Below, in pieces: positions 43,576 to 54,414 of a stretch of DNA of 64,000 nt. The notes under the pieces were generated by a model. That model ran no database searches, was not told the DNA's origin, and saw nothing but the letters and a program-made list of their open reading frames with translations. Numbering within the stretch: position 1 is the stretch's first letter; each line of letters starts with the position of its first letter. The DNA is from Gliomastix tumulicola. Lineage: Eukaryota > Ascomycota > Sordariomycetes > Hypocreales > Bionectriaceae. The stretch lies in assembly GCA_001599755.1 (NCBI GenBank), contig BCHX01000001.1:2976001-3040000 (forward strand). The letters are read 5' to 3'. A program made the position numbers and the translations under genes.

Positions 43576-45497
43576 ATGTTGCACTCTGTCGACCTGCTTC
43601 ACCATCATGGGCCGCTCGCCCGTGTTTGGCTCTCGGCCAACATGGAGCGCAAGCTGTCCAAGAACCACATTCTTCAATCCAATGTGACAGACAGTGTCGA
43701 GGCCATCATCTCGCCCAACCAGGCGCCAATGGCCCTCCGTCTCACATCACAGCTCCTGATCGGTGTGGTCAGGATATACCAGCGCAAGACGCGCTACCTC
43801 TTGGATGATTGCAACGAGGCAATGATGAAGATCAAAATGGTACGTAACACGAACAGGGCGCGTCGCGAACCCACCGTGAACCGTGAATGCTGACTCTCAT
43901 CATGTAGGCATTCCGCTCTACGGGAAACAATGACATGGCCGCCAATCTCCAAGTCGCCAATCGCGAAGCTCTGCTGCTTCCTGATAGGATTACGCCCTAT
44001 GACAATCTCGATCTGCCTCCTCCCCCTGATGCCTCGTGGCTGCTCTCGCAGGCTGAAGATGTGACGGCGACCCCTCTCGGAAGGAAGGGACGTGTCACCA
44101 ACCGTGACATCAACCTGCAGGAAGACTTCGACAACAGCCAGTTCCTTGAGACCACTGCAGTAGAGGAAGAGGGTCTTGGCAACATGGACGACCTCGATCT
44201 CGAGCTTGATTTCGGTCTTGACATTGATGGTCCGAGCCAGAGCATTGAAATGGGTCTTGACGCTCCTGCTGCGCGACCCATTGAAGACGACATGTTCAGC
44301 GAGCTGGGCGCGGGACCCCATAAAGAAGGGAGGGGTCGAGACGAATCTCTGGCCCTCGATATGGGCGACGATGGCGTTAGAATTGCTGATGGTGAGGGCG
44401 ACATTGCCATGGAAGACTTTTCTTTCAACGACGGGGATAATACTGCGATCCCCGAGCTTCACGCGGCTCCGGAAATCAACCGCGCACGAATCTCCGAATC
44501 ACCACTCTCCGACATTGACGAGGCTTTCGCTCGAGAAGTCGAGGCCGAGTACACGAGCCACCGCCCAACCGACCTATACGAGCCTGACGAGGACACCGAG
44601 CTGACCCTGGTGCGACGGCCCGCTCAGCGCGCCAAGAAGCAAAGGGTCTTGACCCCTGATGAGGAGACTACTCTGTCTACCGTTCACATCAAGCAGCAGC
44701 AGCAGGACACGTCGAACACGACCCGAGATACCTCTTTCCTTCCCAGCGATCCTTTCCTCCTGACTCTCATGGATATGCACAAGAATGGCGGTTTTGTTTC
44801 ATCAATCATGATGGAGGGCCGTGGACTGGGTTGGGCGCCTGAGCTCCGTGGCATGCTGTCCCTAGACGCCATCCGCGGCACGACAGAGCTCAAGCGCAAG
44901 CGGGACAGTGGTGTTGCCGATGTCGAAAGCGAACAGGGCAACCCCAAGTCGCCGCGGTTGGAGCTCGGTGACGACTCTGATCCGACTATCGACGGTCACG
45001 GAATCGGCAACCAGAGTGTTGCGGCTGATGGCACCATCCTAGAGATAGCAGGCGATGACGGCATGATGGGAGATGATGCCAGCGCTCTACCCGCGTTTGA
45101 TGATACCACGGCGCCCATTGTCCACCCGGCGGACAGCGGACTGGTCTCTGCGGGCACAAAGCACGCCGTGCACATCCTTCGCGACCTCTTCGGCGACGAG
45201 GCTGCCTCGAACGAGGCGAAGAGAAAGGAGTCAGCTGTTGTCTTCCAAGACCTCCTTCCCGAGAGGAGAACAACCAAGGCAGAGGCTACCAAAATGTTCT
45301 TCGAGTGCCTGGTTCTCGCCACCAAGGATGCGATTAAGGTCGAGCAAGGCTCAGGCCTGGGAGACCCCATCCGCGTCCGAGGCAAGCGAGGTCTCTGGGG
45401 AGACTGGGCCGAGCGGGAAGCCGGCGGTGAGATTGCTCATCAGGACGAGCCTGAGAGCGCAGTTGTCAGCGTTCCAGCGGTCGCTGTGGAAGCATAA
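43576..45497 (+). CDS. Cohesin kleisin subunit RAD21/SCC1
   Basis: Mitotic cohesin kleisin that closes the SMC1/SMC3 ring and is cut by separase. CDS = 43576..43839, 43908..45497 (intron 68 bp), 617 residues. The N-terminal kleisin domain (1-100) shows GPLARVWLSANMERKLSKNHILQSNVTDSV and LLIGVVRIYQRKTRYLLDDCNEAMMKIK. The middle is acidic and disordered with several short hydrophobic-acidic patches, and LDLELDFGLDID near 170. ISESPLSDIDEAF and other candidate cleavage regions cannot be pinned down. The C-terminal winged helix is TTKAEATKMFFECLVLATKDAIKVEQ...PIRVRGKRGLW. It is RAD21, not meiotic REC8, by the ERKLSKNHILQSN pattern. The start follows a long CT-rich leader. Confidence 0.93.
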
Positions 45498-46248
45498 ACG
45501 CATGTGCTTTTTCTTGTGTCTGCTTGGAACGGACTTGGACCATTGTTCTCTTTTGATGACTGCGCCGAAACGGTCTGATGTTTGCTCACTGGATGTAAGC
45601 TCTCTTGGATGCGCTCGTGTATTTGCGGACGGATCGCTTTCTGGCTAGATGGCCCAGAGGAGTTGCTGGAGTTTTTGAAGATACCACGAAACTTGTTCTT
45701 ATACTGGCATACAACGACCAAAATGGATATGGAAACGGATGGGAATGGGAGGCACCTGGTGGAATCGGCATGGCAGAAGGGTTTATTTCTAGGGAGGGAG
45801 ATGGCAGGCCGTGACAAACGTGTCACTTGCATGGTGCTACTCTTGCAGGGGAAGCCGGTGTTACGTTGATAATTGTATATAGTTCTAGAGTATGCCGCTC
45901 ATGCAGCTGTCAGTCCATGTTACGAGTTCTGAAAAATATTCTTGTATTTATGCTGTGAATGTGGTGGGAGATGCCTGCTCGTGGATGAAAAAGGTACTAC
46001 CTTAGTAGATGTTGGAGCGTCCTGAGGAGGTAGTACTTAGTAGCTGCCCCGCCATGGGCTACAACCCCACTAACGACTTGTTTGCGACGGACTTCCTTCT
46101 CCCCATCTCGTTCATTGATGCCTGCGTGCTACATAAGCATAGACACTCGTTCCTAGACCTGTAAAAGCTCACGACACTGTCGACTTCTTGACTTCTCCCA
46201 TCACAGATCTTCAGCACTTGTGCGCCCTTGAAAAAGACAACCGCAGTC
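45498..46248. other. Intergenic: RAD21 3' flank and TBCA promoter
   Basis: About 750 bp between genes on the same strand. I see no RNA gene, repeat or credible coding sequence; the frames at 45.4-45.9 kb run through the RAD21 tail on the wrong frame or strand. Confidence 0.35.
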
Positions 46249-46706
46249 ATGCCTCCCCCATCACCCCTCGCCATCGCGACCGCGTCCGTCCGTCGTCTCC
46301 TCAAAGAGGAAGCCTCCTACCACAAAGAGCTCGCCGACCAGAAGGCCAAGATCAAGCAACTCGAGGACAAGGCCCGCGATGCCCCGGCCGACGGCGACGG
46401 GAACGACGAATTCATCCTGAAGCAGGAGGTACGACCCCGGAACGAGCAAACACTACTACAGCTTTGGCTGTGGGAGGAGGACTGGTGAATCTGGGACACG
46501 TGGCTGACGCTGTTGCGATTTAGAAATTGGCCGTCGAGCAGACAAAGGCCGTCTTCGAACCCTTGAGGCTGCGCATACTCGACGCGGGTGTGAAGCTTGA
46601 GGATGCTATCTTGGCGAGTCAGGACGGCGGTGCCGCGTCGGCGGGAGAGCTCGACGAGGCCAAGTCGGTGCTGGCACAGTCCAAGGCCAAGCAGAATGGA
46701 TCGTGA
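46249..46706 (+). CDS. Tubulin-specific chaperone A (beta-tubulin cofactor)
   Basis: TBCA/Rbl2-type cofactor that binds beta-tubulin during folding. CDS = 46249..46428, 46524..46706 (intron 95 bp), 120 residues, the typical size. The protein is a three-helix bundle: SPLAIATASVRRLLKEEASYHKE, then QKAKIKQLEDKARD, and after the intron KLAVEQTKAVFEPLRLRI and LDEAKSVLAQSK. The start is the ATG at 46249; the frame upstream has only TTG. It is convergent with the THO7 gene, 283 bp between stops. Confidence 0.9.
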
Positions 46707-46989
46707 AATACCTACTACGAAACAACAAGTCGGGAGAGATGCACTTAGCGGGACGAACAGAACAATGATACCAGAACAATAGAGAAAGAGGTCTCCTAGG
46801 CCAAACGCTCCCCCCCTTTCGCAGGAGGGTAGAAGAGTTTCAAATTTTTGCCAAATCATGCCGCTATGAAAAACGCATGTAATGATCAACCGTCCTCCCT
46901 AAACGCCGATATGCCCTTTGTATCCTTGAATATTACACGTGGTGACGGAGCGTGCATGCTCCTCCTCCCATTCTATTTGCAACAACTGC

Positions 46990-48030
46990 TCAGCTGTCCA
47001 CATCCATCTTGTCCGGGTTGGACTCGGGAGGTTCAGTGACCACCTGTGGTGTGCCTGCCTCCGTCACATCCTTTGATTCTCTCTGGTCCTCCATCACATC
47101 GTCGTCTTCGTCCGCTCCGTCGTCATGGCCGGGCGCTGGAGTCGTGACTTCAGGGGTGGGCTGCTGGCTTCCGGCTCGAGAGGCGGACGCTGTCTGTGCC
47201 GCGCTGGGATGCAGGAGCGAAGGGCCCGGGCTGTCTCTCATCGGGGTGCCGGCGTGCGAGGCTGGAGGCTGCGGGGTCTCCCCTTCACCATTCATCTTGG
47301 CCTGGTGTTCCTCGCTGTCGTGCGTAGGTGTGCCAATGTCCAGCCGGGGCGTCTGTCCCGCGGCTTCGTCGTCGTCGCCCTCGTTCATGCCCTCGCGTCG
47401 ATCGACCTCCTCCTTCTCGTCCCGGATCTGGCGCCTCAGCAGCATGCCCTCCTCCATGATCCTGTTGAACTGGTCCCGCCGCTCCTTCCACACGGCGCTG
47501 TACGTCTCGCTCTCGCGCTCCAGCTCCCGACACTCCTCCTCGAGCTTGGCCAGCGCGACGACCTGGTCCTCGCGCGCCCGCAGCAGCCGGTTGTCCGCAA
47601 TCTTCTGCGCCATCTCGTCGAACTTCTGCCGCTGCGCCAGCGTCGCGCGCGCGCCCTCGAGGTGCTCCCGCAGCTGCGTGTTGGCGGCGACGGCCGACGC
47701 GCACTCGCGCAGGATGCGCTCCCGGTCGCCCCCGTACCGCTCGCGCTCGCGCCGGTTCGCGTCGTGCAGGTACTGCAGCCGCAGGATCGTGTTGTCGAAG
47801 AGGGCGAAGTCGACGGTGACGTCCTCGCGCAGGCGCTCGAAGTCGGTGGCGGACGCGGCGCCCGGCTGGGGCGCGTCGGCGCTGTTGAGCGGGACCGTCG
47901 AGGACACGACGGACGAGATGGTCGCGAGGCGGTCGACGATCCGCCGGAAGGGCTTGTACTCGACGTTGAGGAGGCGGGTCTTGTGCAGCTCTGCCTCCGA
48001 CTTCTCGTCGAGCAGGCCCCAGTCTGCCAT
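46990..48030 (-). CDS. THO complex subunit 7 / Mft1-like
   Basis: Component of the THO complex, which couples transcription to mRNA export. Single exon, 346 residues. The N-terminal part has ELHKTRLLNVEYKPFRRIVDRLA and DFALFDNTILRLQYLHDANRRERERY, matching the THOC7/Mft1 domain. A coiled coil spans about 95-215, rich in Glu/Arg/Leu heptads (ELERESETYSAVWKERRDQFNRI). The C-terminal third is disordered, acidic and Pro/Thr-rich (repeated TP sites) and ends NPDKMDVDS. The start has A at -3 and G at +4. It is divergent from the CCCH gene over 508 bp. Confidence 0.85.
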   Translation of the reverse strand: MADWGLLDEKSEAELHKTRLLNVEYKPFRRIVDRLATISSVVSSTVPLNSADAPQPGAASATDFERLREDVTVDFALFDNTILRLQYLHDANRRERERYGGDRERILRECASAVAANTQLREHLEGARATLAQRQKFDEMAQKIADNRLLRAREDQVVALAKLEEECRELERESETYSAVWKERRDQFNRIMEEGMLLRRQIRDEKEEVDRREGMNEGDDDEAAGQTPRLDIGTPTHDSEEHQAKMNGEGETPQPPASHAGTPMRDSPGPSLLHPSAAQTASASRAGSQQPTPEVTTPAPGHDDGADEDDDVMEDQRESKDVTEAGTPQVVTEPPESNPDKMDVDS

Positions 48031-48538
48031 GTTGCTTGACTTGATGGATTCCCTCTAGGGAAGAGGAACTGCGATGGTAGGTAGGAAAGATGGAGAGTAG
48101 CAGGGGAAAGGAAGCCAATTCTATGACCAATGCAGTAGTGATGAGAAGGGGACAGGAGTCTCTAGTATGTGGTAGAGAGCTTTGTTCACCTGTGAGATGG
48201 GTTAGACAGGGAAACAAACAATGAATGAAAGGCATCTGGTTGGCTGGCGAACTTTCCCATCAGCCTTGTGATAATTTAGCCAATGAGAGGGCAGGACCGT
48301 ATATGACTAAGCGGGGGGCATCCAAAGGATAAGGTTCACAGGCGCTTTATCAGCAGATTCTCAACTCAAGCTCTTCCCACCCACCACCTCAGCTTCATCA
48401 CCACCGCAACCGAACCTGATCGCTTACTTCCTTGCGCGCACGCAATTGCACACCCGGATTATTGTCTTTTCTAGCGTTTCTACTACCTAGCCCCCCTCAA
48501 AGAACGAGCAACCTCGCAAATTCCCAACCTCTCGCATC
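48031..48538. promoter_or_regulatory. Divergent promoter, THO7 / CCCH protein
   Basis: 508 bp between start codons of two genes with likely nuclear mRNA roles. I see no distinct motif. Confidence 0.45.
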
Positions 48539-50165
48539 ATGACGGACGAGGAGAAGGAGCTTCTAGCCCGTATCGGGCACCTCGCTGGTATGTCATCAGA
48601 TCGTCGTACGGCGAATAATACACGCACTGACTTTCAATTGCAGGCCAGATCAATCGACACAAGAACCAGCAGAGCGGCGCGCAAGCTGCCCCTCAGTACC
48701 CCCCGCGACGTGAGTGGTCACACCAGCCAGCGAGCGGGAGAACCGCGTTCACGAAGCCTCATCCTGCAGGACACGTCCACCGACACGCGACCGCCCCGTA
48801 CCCCCAGCGCGGCCGCGTCCAGCGCCCCCGCGCCCACCAGCACCGGACGCTGCACCTCAACGCCGCGGCGGGAACGCCCCATTCCGCAGGCTCGGACGCT
48901 GAGAGCGCCAACACGGACGCCAGCACGTCGCGCTGGATCGCGCGGAACGACCGGCACCGCCAGCTCATCAACGCGAATGTCTACGAGAAAGATGCCCAGA
49001 GCCGGGCCAAGGCTGTCGAGGAGACGAGACGGAGGAAGCAGAGCGGGCAGCGATGGGGTGAACGAGCCCAGTTCAGGGCCTTCCTGACTAGCAAGCAAGT
49101 AGGCGCGACTGGCTCTGCTAACTCTGACGGCACAGCAGTCTCCAACGAGGTCACAATCGATGGCATTCGCTTTCGGGTGCTGGCTGGTGGGAAGAAGCTG
49201 GCTAAAATCACAGGTATATATTTATTTTTTTGGTCATGGTTTGAAAGGGACATATTGTTGTAGACTGACCGCTTCACGCGTTTCCAGATGGTTCAAATGA
49301 ACTGGCCTCCACGCCGAAATTCGCCATCATTGCCGGCGTCAAATTTCACAGAACTAGGACTGGCAATCTTGTGCCCAACCGCGTGGTCCAAGACCATCGG
49401 TATGTTTCCCTGCTGCCTGGAGCCCACCTACTGACGACGGGTAGGCACTCTGGCAACGTTAAGAAGATTGGCGAACCCTGCCAAGCGTTCTCAACAACCG
49501 GTATTTACTCATTCTACTCCCAATTTATGCATGCAGTGCGACGACCGTTACTGCGAGCGACCGAAATCAACAGCGCCTTCCGCGGGATATTGACGGGTTT
49601 GTATGGACAATTCTGATCATAACATTATCATCTAGGTTCCTGTTCGAAAGGCCCATGGTGCCGGTACACACACGATCCGAGCAAGGTCGCCTTGTGCAAA
49701 GAGTTCCTCAAGGAAGGGAAGTGTGCCCAAGGTGAAGCTTGTGATTTATCGCATGAACTTGGCCCTGAGCGCGTCCCCAACTGCTTGCATTACGCCAAGG
49801 GAAACTGTGCCAAGGCCAACTGTCAATATACTCACTCCAAGGCCCCGCCCGGTGCGCCGGTCTGCAGGGCGTTTGGGCGTCTAGGCTACTGCGCGAAAGG
49901 CGCCGACTGCGACGAGCGCCACGTATTCGAATGCCCCGACTTTAGCAATACTGGCAGGTGTAAGACCAAGGGCTGCAAGCTCCTCCATCGCGAGAGAGCC
50001 AGCGTGCTCCGAGTGCAAGCGCGAGGCGACGAGAGCATGGACGACGTGTCTAGCGACGATGAGGGCGCCTCCGACGACGTTGATTCGGACGAAGTAGCCG
50101 AGTTCATCGATGCCGACTCTGAAGTTTCTGACACGGACGAGTGGCAAGACTTCATCGCTGTGTAG
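48539..50165 (+). CDS. Five-finger CCCH zinc-finger protein (ZC3H3-like)
   Basis: CDS = 48539..48587, 48644..49213, 49288..49399, 49445..49500, 49636..50165, 438 residues. The N-terminal half is basic (RHRQLINANVYEKDAQSRAK), with TIDGIRFRVLAGGKKLAKIT near 200. Five CCCH fingers follow: C256-x8-C-x5-C-x3-H275, C283 to H302, C312 to H329 (spacing 7-4-3), C339 to H358, and C362 to H380 (spacing 8-4-3). The C-terminal tail is acidic. Five tandem CCCH fingers and a conserved basic part resemble ZC3H3-type factors in mRNA 3' processing and export; CPSF30/Yth1 also has five fingers but lacks this N-terminus. The fourth intron (135 bp) must be removed to restore STTGSCSKGPWCRY. The third intron is only 45 nt and is in frame when retained, so two products may exist. 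Function is inferred. Confidence 0.82.
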
Positions 50166-51331
50166 TTCCCCAGCCTGCTTGTTGCCTTTGTTGCTCGTTC
50201 GCAGTCACACACACGCGCGGAACTATTCAACACTACGCAAAACACGATACCCATGCGATGCGACTCCCATATTTATCGTTTTCTTTTTTTTTCTTTTTTC
50301 CATGTCTTGTTCTCTTTGGTTCTTCTCCATCTACCTTGGGTACTATGGAAGCGATATCATTATCTGCGTGATATGGTACGGGTTTCAGCTGTCCATGGCT
50401 CACCTGGACGGATGTGAATGACTTCTACGAGAAGATGATGATACCTGGTTAATCTAGGCGGTCCAGCCCAATGCAGCAGCTGGCTGTGTTCTTGGAGAGA
50501 GAAAAAAAAAGGGAGGGGAAGGATGACGACTGCCTGGAGCAGATAGTCGATGTACACGACACGAGGAGAGAGGTCACTTGGACTTCGAAGTAGAAGAGCT
50601 TACTGTGAAGAAAGAAAGACGAAGAAGAATGAAAAAAAGCTGAATGCATTAATTGCCTGTCCATGATGAAAAGTGAGGTTTTCCAAAATTAGAACGACAT
50701 ACAGTTTCCCTAACACAACAGCTGAAGAGGAGGGTTGGCGCCGTCGGGGCTTAGAGGCTGCGCCACCACAGCCAGTGACACCGTCAGCGACACCGTCAGC
50801 GACACTTCTCCCCCTGAACATACATCCCTCACGGCGACTCGCCCAGCAACCAATGACCTCTGCCAAATGAGCGCCGTGCTTGCCGTTCTGGGTGCTGACG
50901 CGCGCTGGTTAAAAGGTTTCTAACCTTCAGGGCTGCCCTGACAGCGGGGCTCTGGCGCCTCGGGGGAAGTGACCTCCCCCCTGAACGCCCCTGAAAGCCT
51001 GTCCAATCCATCCCACTGTCTTTCCCCTCCCCTCCCTCAACTCAGCCTTCAAACGCCTGCGCCGTTGTTTAACGTCCCACGTTAAGCGCCGCCTCGCTTT
51101 GACGCCTTAATTATATACCTAGTTCGTCCCGTCTTCTTAACCAGTGGTCCGTCGTAAGATTTGAAATAAAAACAAACCCGGGCCGTCCATAGTTAAAAAT
51201 TCATCATATTCACTTGAGCCATCATCACAGCTGTATCGTTACTCTTTGCTTCTTGTCCCCTTTTTGCTTTTTTTCACATCCTTGCCTGCCTTCTGTAAAA
51301 TCCTGATTTATCTGTCTGTTTTTCGGTGACT
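50166..51331. other. Intergenic: CCCH-gene 3' flank and Sel1-protein promoter
   Basis: About 1.17 kb. It contains a short direct repeat CACCGTCAGCGA in the 50775-50805 region and GC-rich sequence at 50930-51000 (CCCCTGAACGCCCCTGA). A T/C-rich leader follows at 51200-51330. No gene supported. Confidence 0.4.
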
Positions 51332-52842
51332 ATGGGCCTCCGAGACATCATCAGGAAAAAGGACGACGTGCAGGACGTGCCTCCTCCACAGGGCCTGCAG
51401 CCGCCGCCCGAGTTCGTCTTCATCCGCTCCGACACGTCCAACCACGAGGTCATCCAGCCGCCAGACGACCCGGTACCGCAAGGCGGCGGCAGCAGCAGCG
51501 GGATAGGCAACCGCCGCAGCATCAGCGATGTGTTCCGGAGCCGGAGCCGGAGCGCGTCCGTCGCGAGCGGCACGTCCCAGCTGCAACAGCAGCAACAGGA
51601 GGAAAAGCAGAGGCGGCCGGGCAGCAGGCGGCTGTCGGACGTGCTGCATCTGAGGAGGGACGTCGAGTCGTCGGAGCACGTGCCGGACAACCTGCCCGAG
51701 ATCGTGCTGCCGCGGGACCCCTCGGACGTCGAGAGCACCGAGTCGCAGTGGGAGAAGCGGGCGACGATGCTGGCGGGCCAGAACGAGCGCGCGCGGAGCC
51801 GTCCGTCTAGCAGGCCGGGGAGCCGGCACTCGGATGTCGTCGGGCAGGTGTCGACGGAGCGGCTGCTGGCCATGAGGCTGGAGCAGCAGCCGATCTCGAG
51901 CCCTCCTGCCGATGGCAGTAGACCAGACATCGGGTCGCGGAGAGGCAGCGCCGTGTCCACCAAGGAGATCGACCAGGACATCCAGGAGGCCATCCGCCTG
52001 CACGAGGCGGGCAACCTCGAGGCCTCGACGCGCATCTTCGGCCGCCTGGCCGACCCCGCCGGCGCCAACAACCCGCTCAGCCAGGTGCTCTACGGCCTCG
52101 CCCTCCGCCACGGCTGGGGCTGCGCGCCGAACCCGGCCGAGGCCGTCCGCCACCTCACGGCCGCCGCGTCCAACGCCGCCTCGGTCGAGCAGCTGGCCCT
52201 GCAGGCCGGGCTGAAGAGGGGCGGCGCCGCCAAGGGCGAGCTCGTGCTGGCCATCTTCGAGCTGGCCAACTGCTTCCGCCACGGATGGGGGATCAATAAG
52301 GACCCCGTCGCCGCGAAGCAGTACTACGAGACGGCGGCCAACTTGGGCGATGCGGGTGCGTGTGTTTTCTTCTTCTTCTTCTCACTTCCTGATCGAAAAA
52401 GCAGACTCATATCTGGGACCCCAAGTTTTCTCTGACAGAACAGCGTAGACGCAATGAACGAGGTAGCCTGGTGCTACGTCGAAGGTCACGGATGCAAGAA
52501 AGACAAGGTACGTCTCTTCCCCTTCCCCATCCTCCCCTTCACTTACCTATCTCAAACATGTGTACCTTGGGCAGAAAGGAAAAGAAAGCTGACCAAGCTC
52601 TCGCACAGTACGCAGCAGCCCGCTACTACCGTCTCGCCGAGAAGGCAGGAAACAAGACGCTCGGGAACTCATGGTGAGTCAGACAAAAAAAGAACTCCCC
52701 CTCCTCTCCCTCCCTCCCTCCCTCCCTCAACATATTGTCTAAGACAGAGGAGAAAACTAACTAAAAGCTCCGCTCAAACAGGATTTGGAAGGAAAAGTAC
52801 GACCCTCCCGGCGAGGACGGCTCGCAGAAGAAGAAGAAGTAG
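51332..52842 (+). CDS. Sel1-repeat protein with disordered N-terminus (DSF2-like)
   Basis: Probable scaffold or regulatory protein; function not established. CDS = 51332..52355, 52449..52507, 52609..52673, 52782..52842 (introns 93, 101 and 108 bp), 402 residues. The first ~200 residues are disordered: Ser/Arg-rich, with poly-Gln and RS repeats (RSRSRSASVAS). Sel1-type TPR repeats follow: AIRLHEAGNLEASTRIFGRLA, PLSQVLYGLALRHGWGCAPN, GELVLAIFELANCFRHGWGINKD, then AMNEVAWCYVEGHGCKKDKYAAARYYRLAEKAGNKTLG. The tail is WIWKEKYDP plus Lys. Acceptors were chosen so that GDADAMNEVAW and KKDKYAAARYY continue the repeat. Fungal relatives often carry the same N-terminal MGLRDIIRKK. The start is ATG 51332; upstream in-frame codons are GTG. 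Confidence 0.82.
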
Positions 52843-53240
52843 AAGCTACCTACCTACCTAAGTAGTTCCTCCAATCCCCTACAAGGGCAAGTCGTAACAC
52901 CGGCGCCCAAAGATAATGACCATACACACCACCATCAACAACAACCTCCAAGACCTGCAACGCTCCGCCTACCTAGAGTGACATGCATGGCTAGTGACAT
53001 ATGCAACGGCCTGCATCTGCATACATTGTGCATGTCGGCGCGCCCCAGAAGAGAAGCGCAGAGAGAGAGAGAGAGGGAAATCTCGATCCCCCCCACCGAA
53101 CCCGCCTCGTCATCCTGTTCGGGAATCGAGGCCCTGCAGCTGCCCGACGTCCTGCTGCCCAATCGACCCCCGAGGTTGGTCATCCGTATGATGCCATCTC
53201 GTGGGACATGTCTCAGACATGCATGCATATTCGGCCTGGG

Positions 53241-53278
53241 CCCCCCCCCCCCCCCTTGCCCATCCATCCATCCATCCA
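53241..53278. repeat. Poly-C tract (15) followed by CATC microsatellite
   Basis: Fifteen C then CTTGCC-type spacer and about four CATC units. On the other strand this is G15. Confidence 0.9.
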
Positions 53279-54007
53279 ACCCCTCCAGTCGAGGTCTTCT
53301 AGTCTCGGGCCTTGTCTCAGCCAGCTCACCGCCAGCTCACACCGTCTCCGCCCTGTAGGGTTCCTCATTGAGTGTCACCCTACGAGCTATTCTTGTCACT
53401 ATCACCATCATTGTCTTGTCACACACGGGTTATCACAGAGGCACGAGAAATCAATAGTAGAATCGTAAGGTATCTGTATTGCACGTCTGCACTACCTAAA
53501 TCCTCCGAGACCAAAGAAAAAAAAATTAGAAAGGAAAAAACAGTCACTAACAACAATAAAGGACAAAGGAAAGAAGATTGTGAAAAAAAAAAGTAGATAG
53601 GAAATAGGTGTGGCCCTTGCCGTCGTGTCATGACTGCCATCATGAGCAGACATGCTGCGGCGGGTGCCATCTTCAAAGGAGTGTGTTTCCAGGTATCATC
53701 AATCTTTCGTGTCCTCATCGTCAAATTCCTCATCCTCATCCTCATCCAAGAAACCAAACCCACGGCTCAAACCATCCTGTATGATCTCCTTGCTTAGGCA
53801 TCATATCAGGACTGCCACCTCAGCCGCGTCCACAATCGCCGCCAACCTAACCCATAAGCCCCTGTACATTCAAATGTACATACCGGACTGGAGCCTGTTT
53901 GATTCTGTTTCCTCGAATGGTGCAGCCATGCCTGGCGCCCCTGAACTCCCGAAAAAGAGAAAGACTCAAGTACAAGAAATGGCACACTCAGTCGTAGAGG
54001 GCCAAAA

Positions 54008-54041
54008 GAAGAAGGAGAAGAAGAAGAAGAAGAAGAAGAAG
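54008..54041. repeat. AAG/GAA trinucleotide tract
   Basis: Nearly uninterrupted AAG units in the 3' flank of the bZIP gene (CTT on its coding strand). Confidence 0.9.
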
Positions 54042-54414
54042 GGGAGAGAAAATAAGAAAAAACAAAAACATATGCTGTGCTCGCTTGCTGACACGCTAAG
54101 AAATTCAACAGGAAAATGAGATCCAAAACAAAATAACAGACAAATAAAGCATCGAAATTTCAAACAAAACATGGTCAACTTTGTTGTTGTGCGTGAGCAA
54201 CTGAGTCTGGTGTGACGGCTTGAGGCTCCCTCATCAGGGGGACTGGTGAGTGGTGAAGACCTCGACAGAGAAGGAGATGAAGAAGGAGAAGGAGAAGAGG
54301 AAGAGGAAATAAAAGCAAACAAGCAAAATAAACTGTCGGAAATCAGAACCATTAGAAGCCGTAAAAGTTCGTAATCGTGAAAAAAGTTTTCATCCTCATC
54401 GCGCTTCATCATCA

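Larger units (their letters stand above)
52843..54414. other. Convergent 3' region, low complexity
   Basis: About 1.57 kb between two convergent genes. It contains a (GA)n tract near 53060, a C15 run (53241-53255) with CATC repeats (53261-53278), A-rich stretches around 53510-53600, and an AAG/GAA tract (54008-54041). No gene supported. Confidence 0.5.

Noticed and set aside
49501..49616. Continuation of the CCCH frame after STTG
   Set aside because: It stops before the zinc fingers; removing 49501..49635 joins STTG to SCSKGPWCRYTH and restores the first finger.
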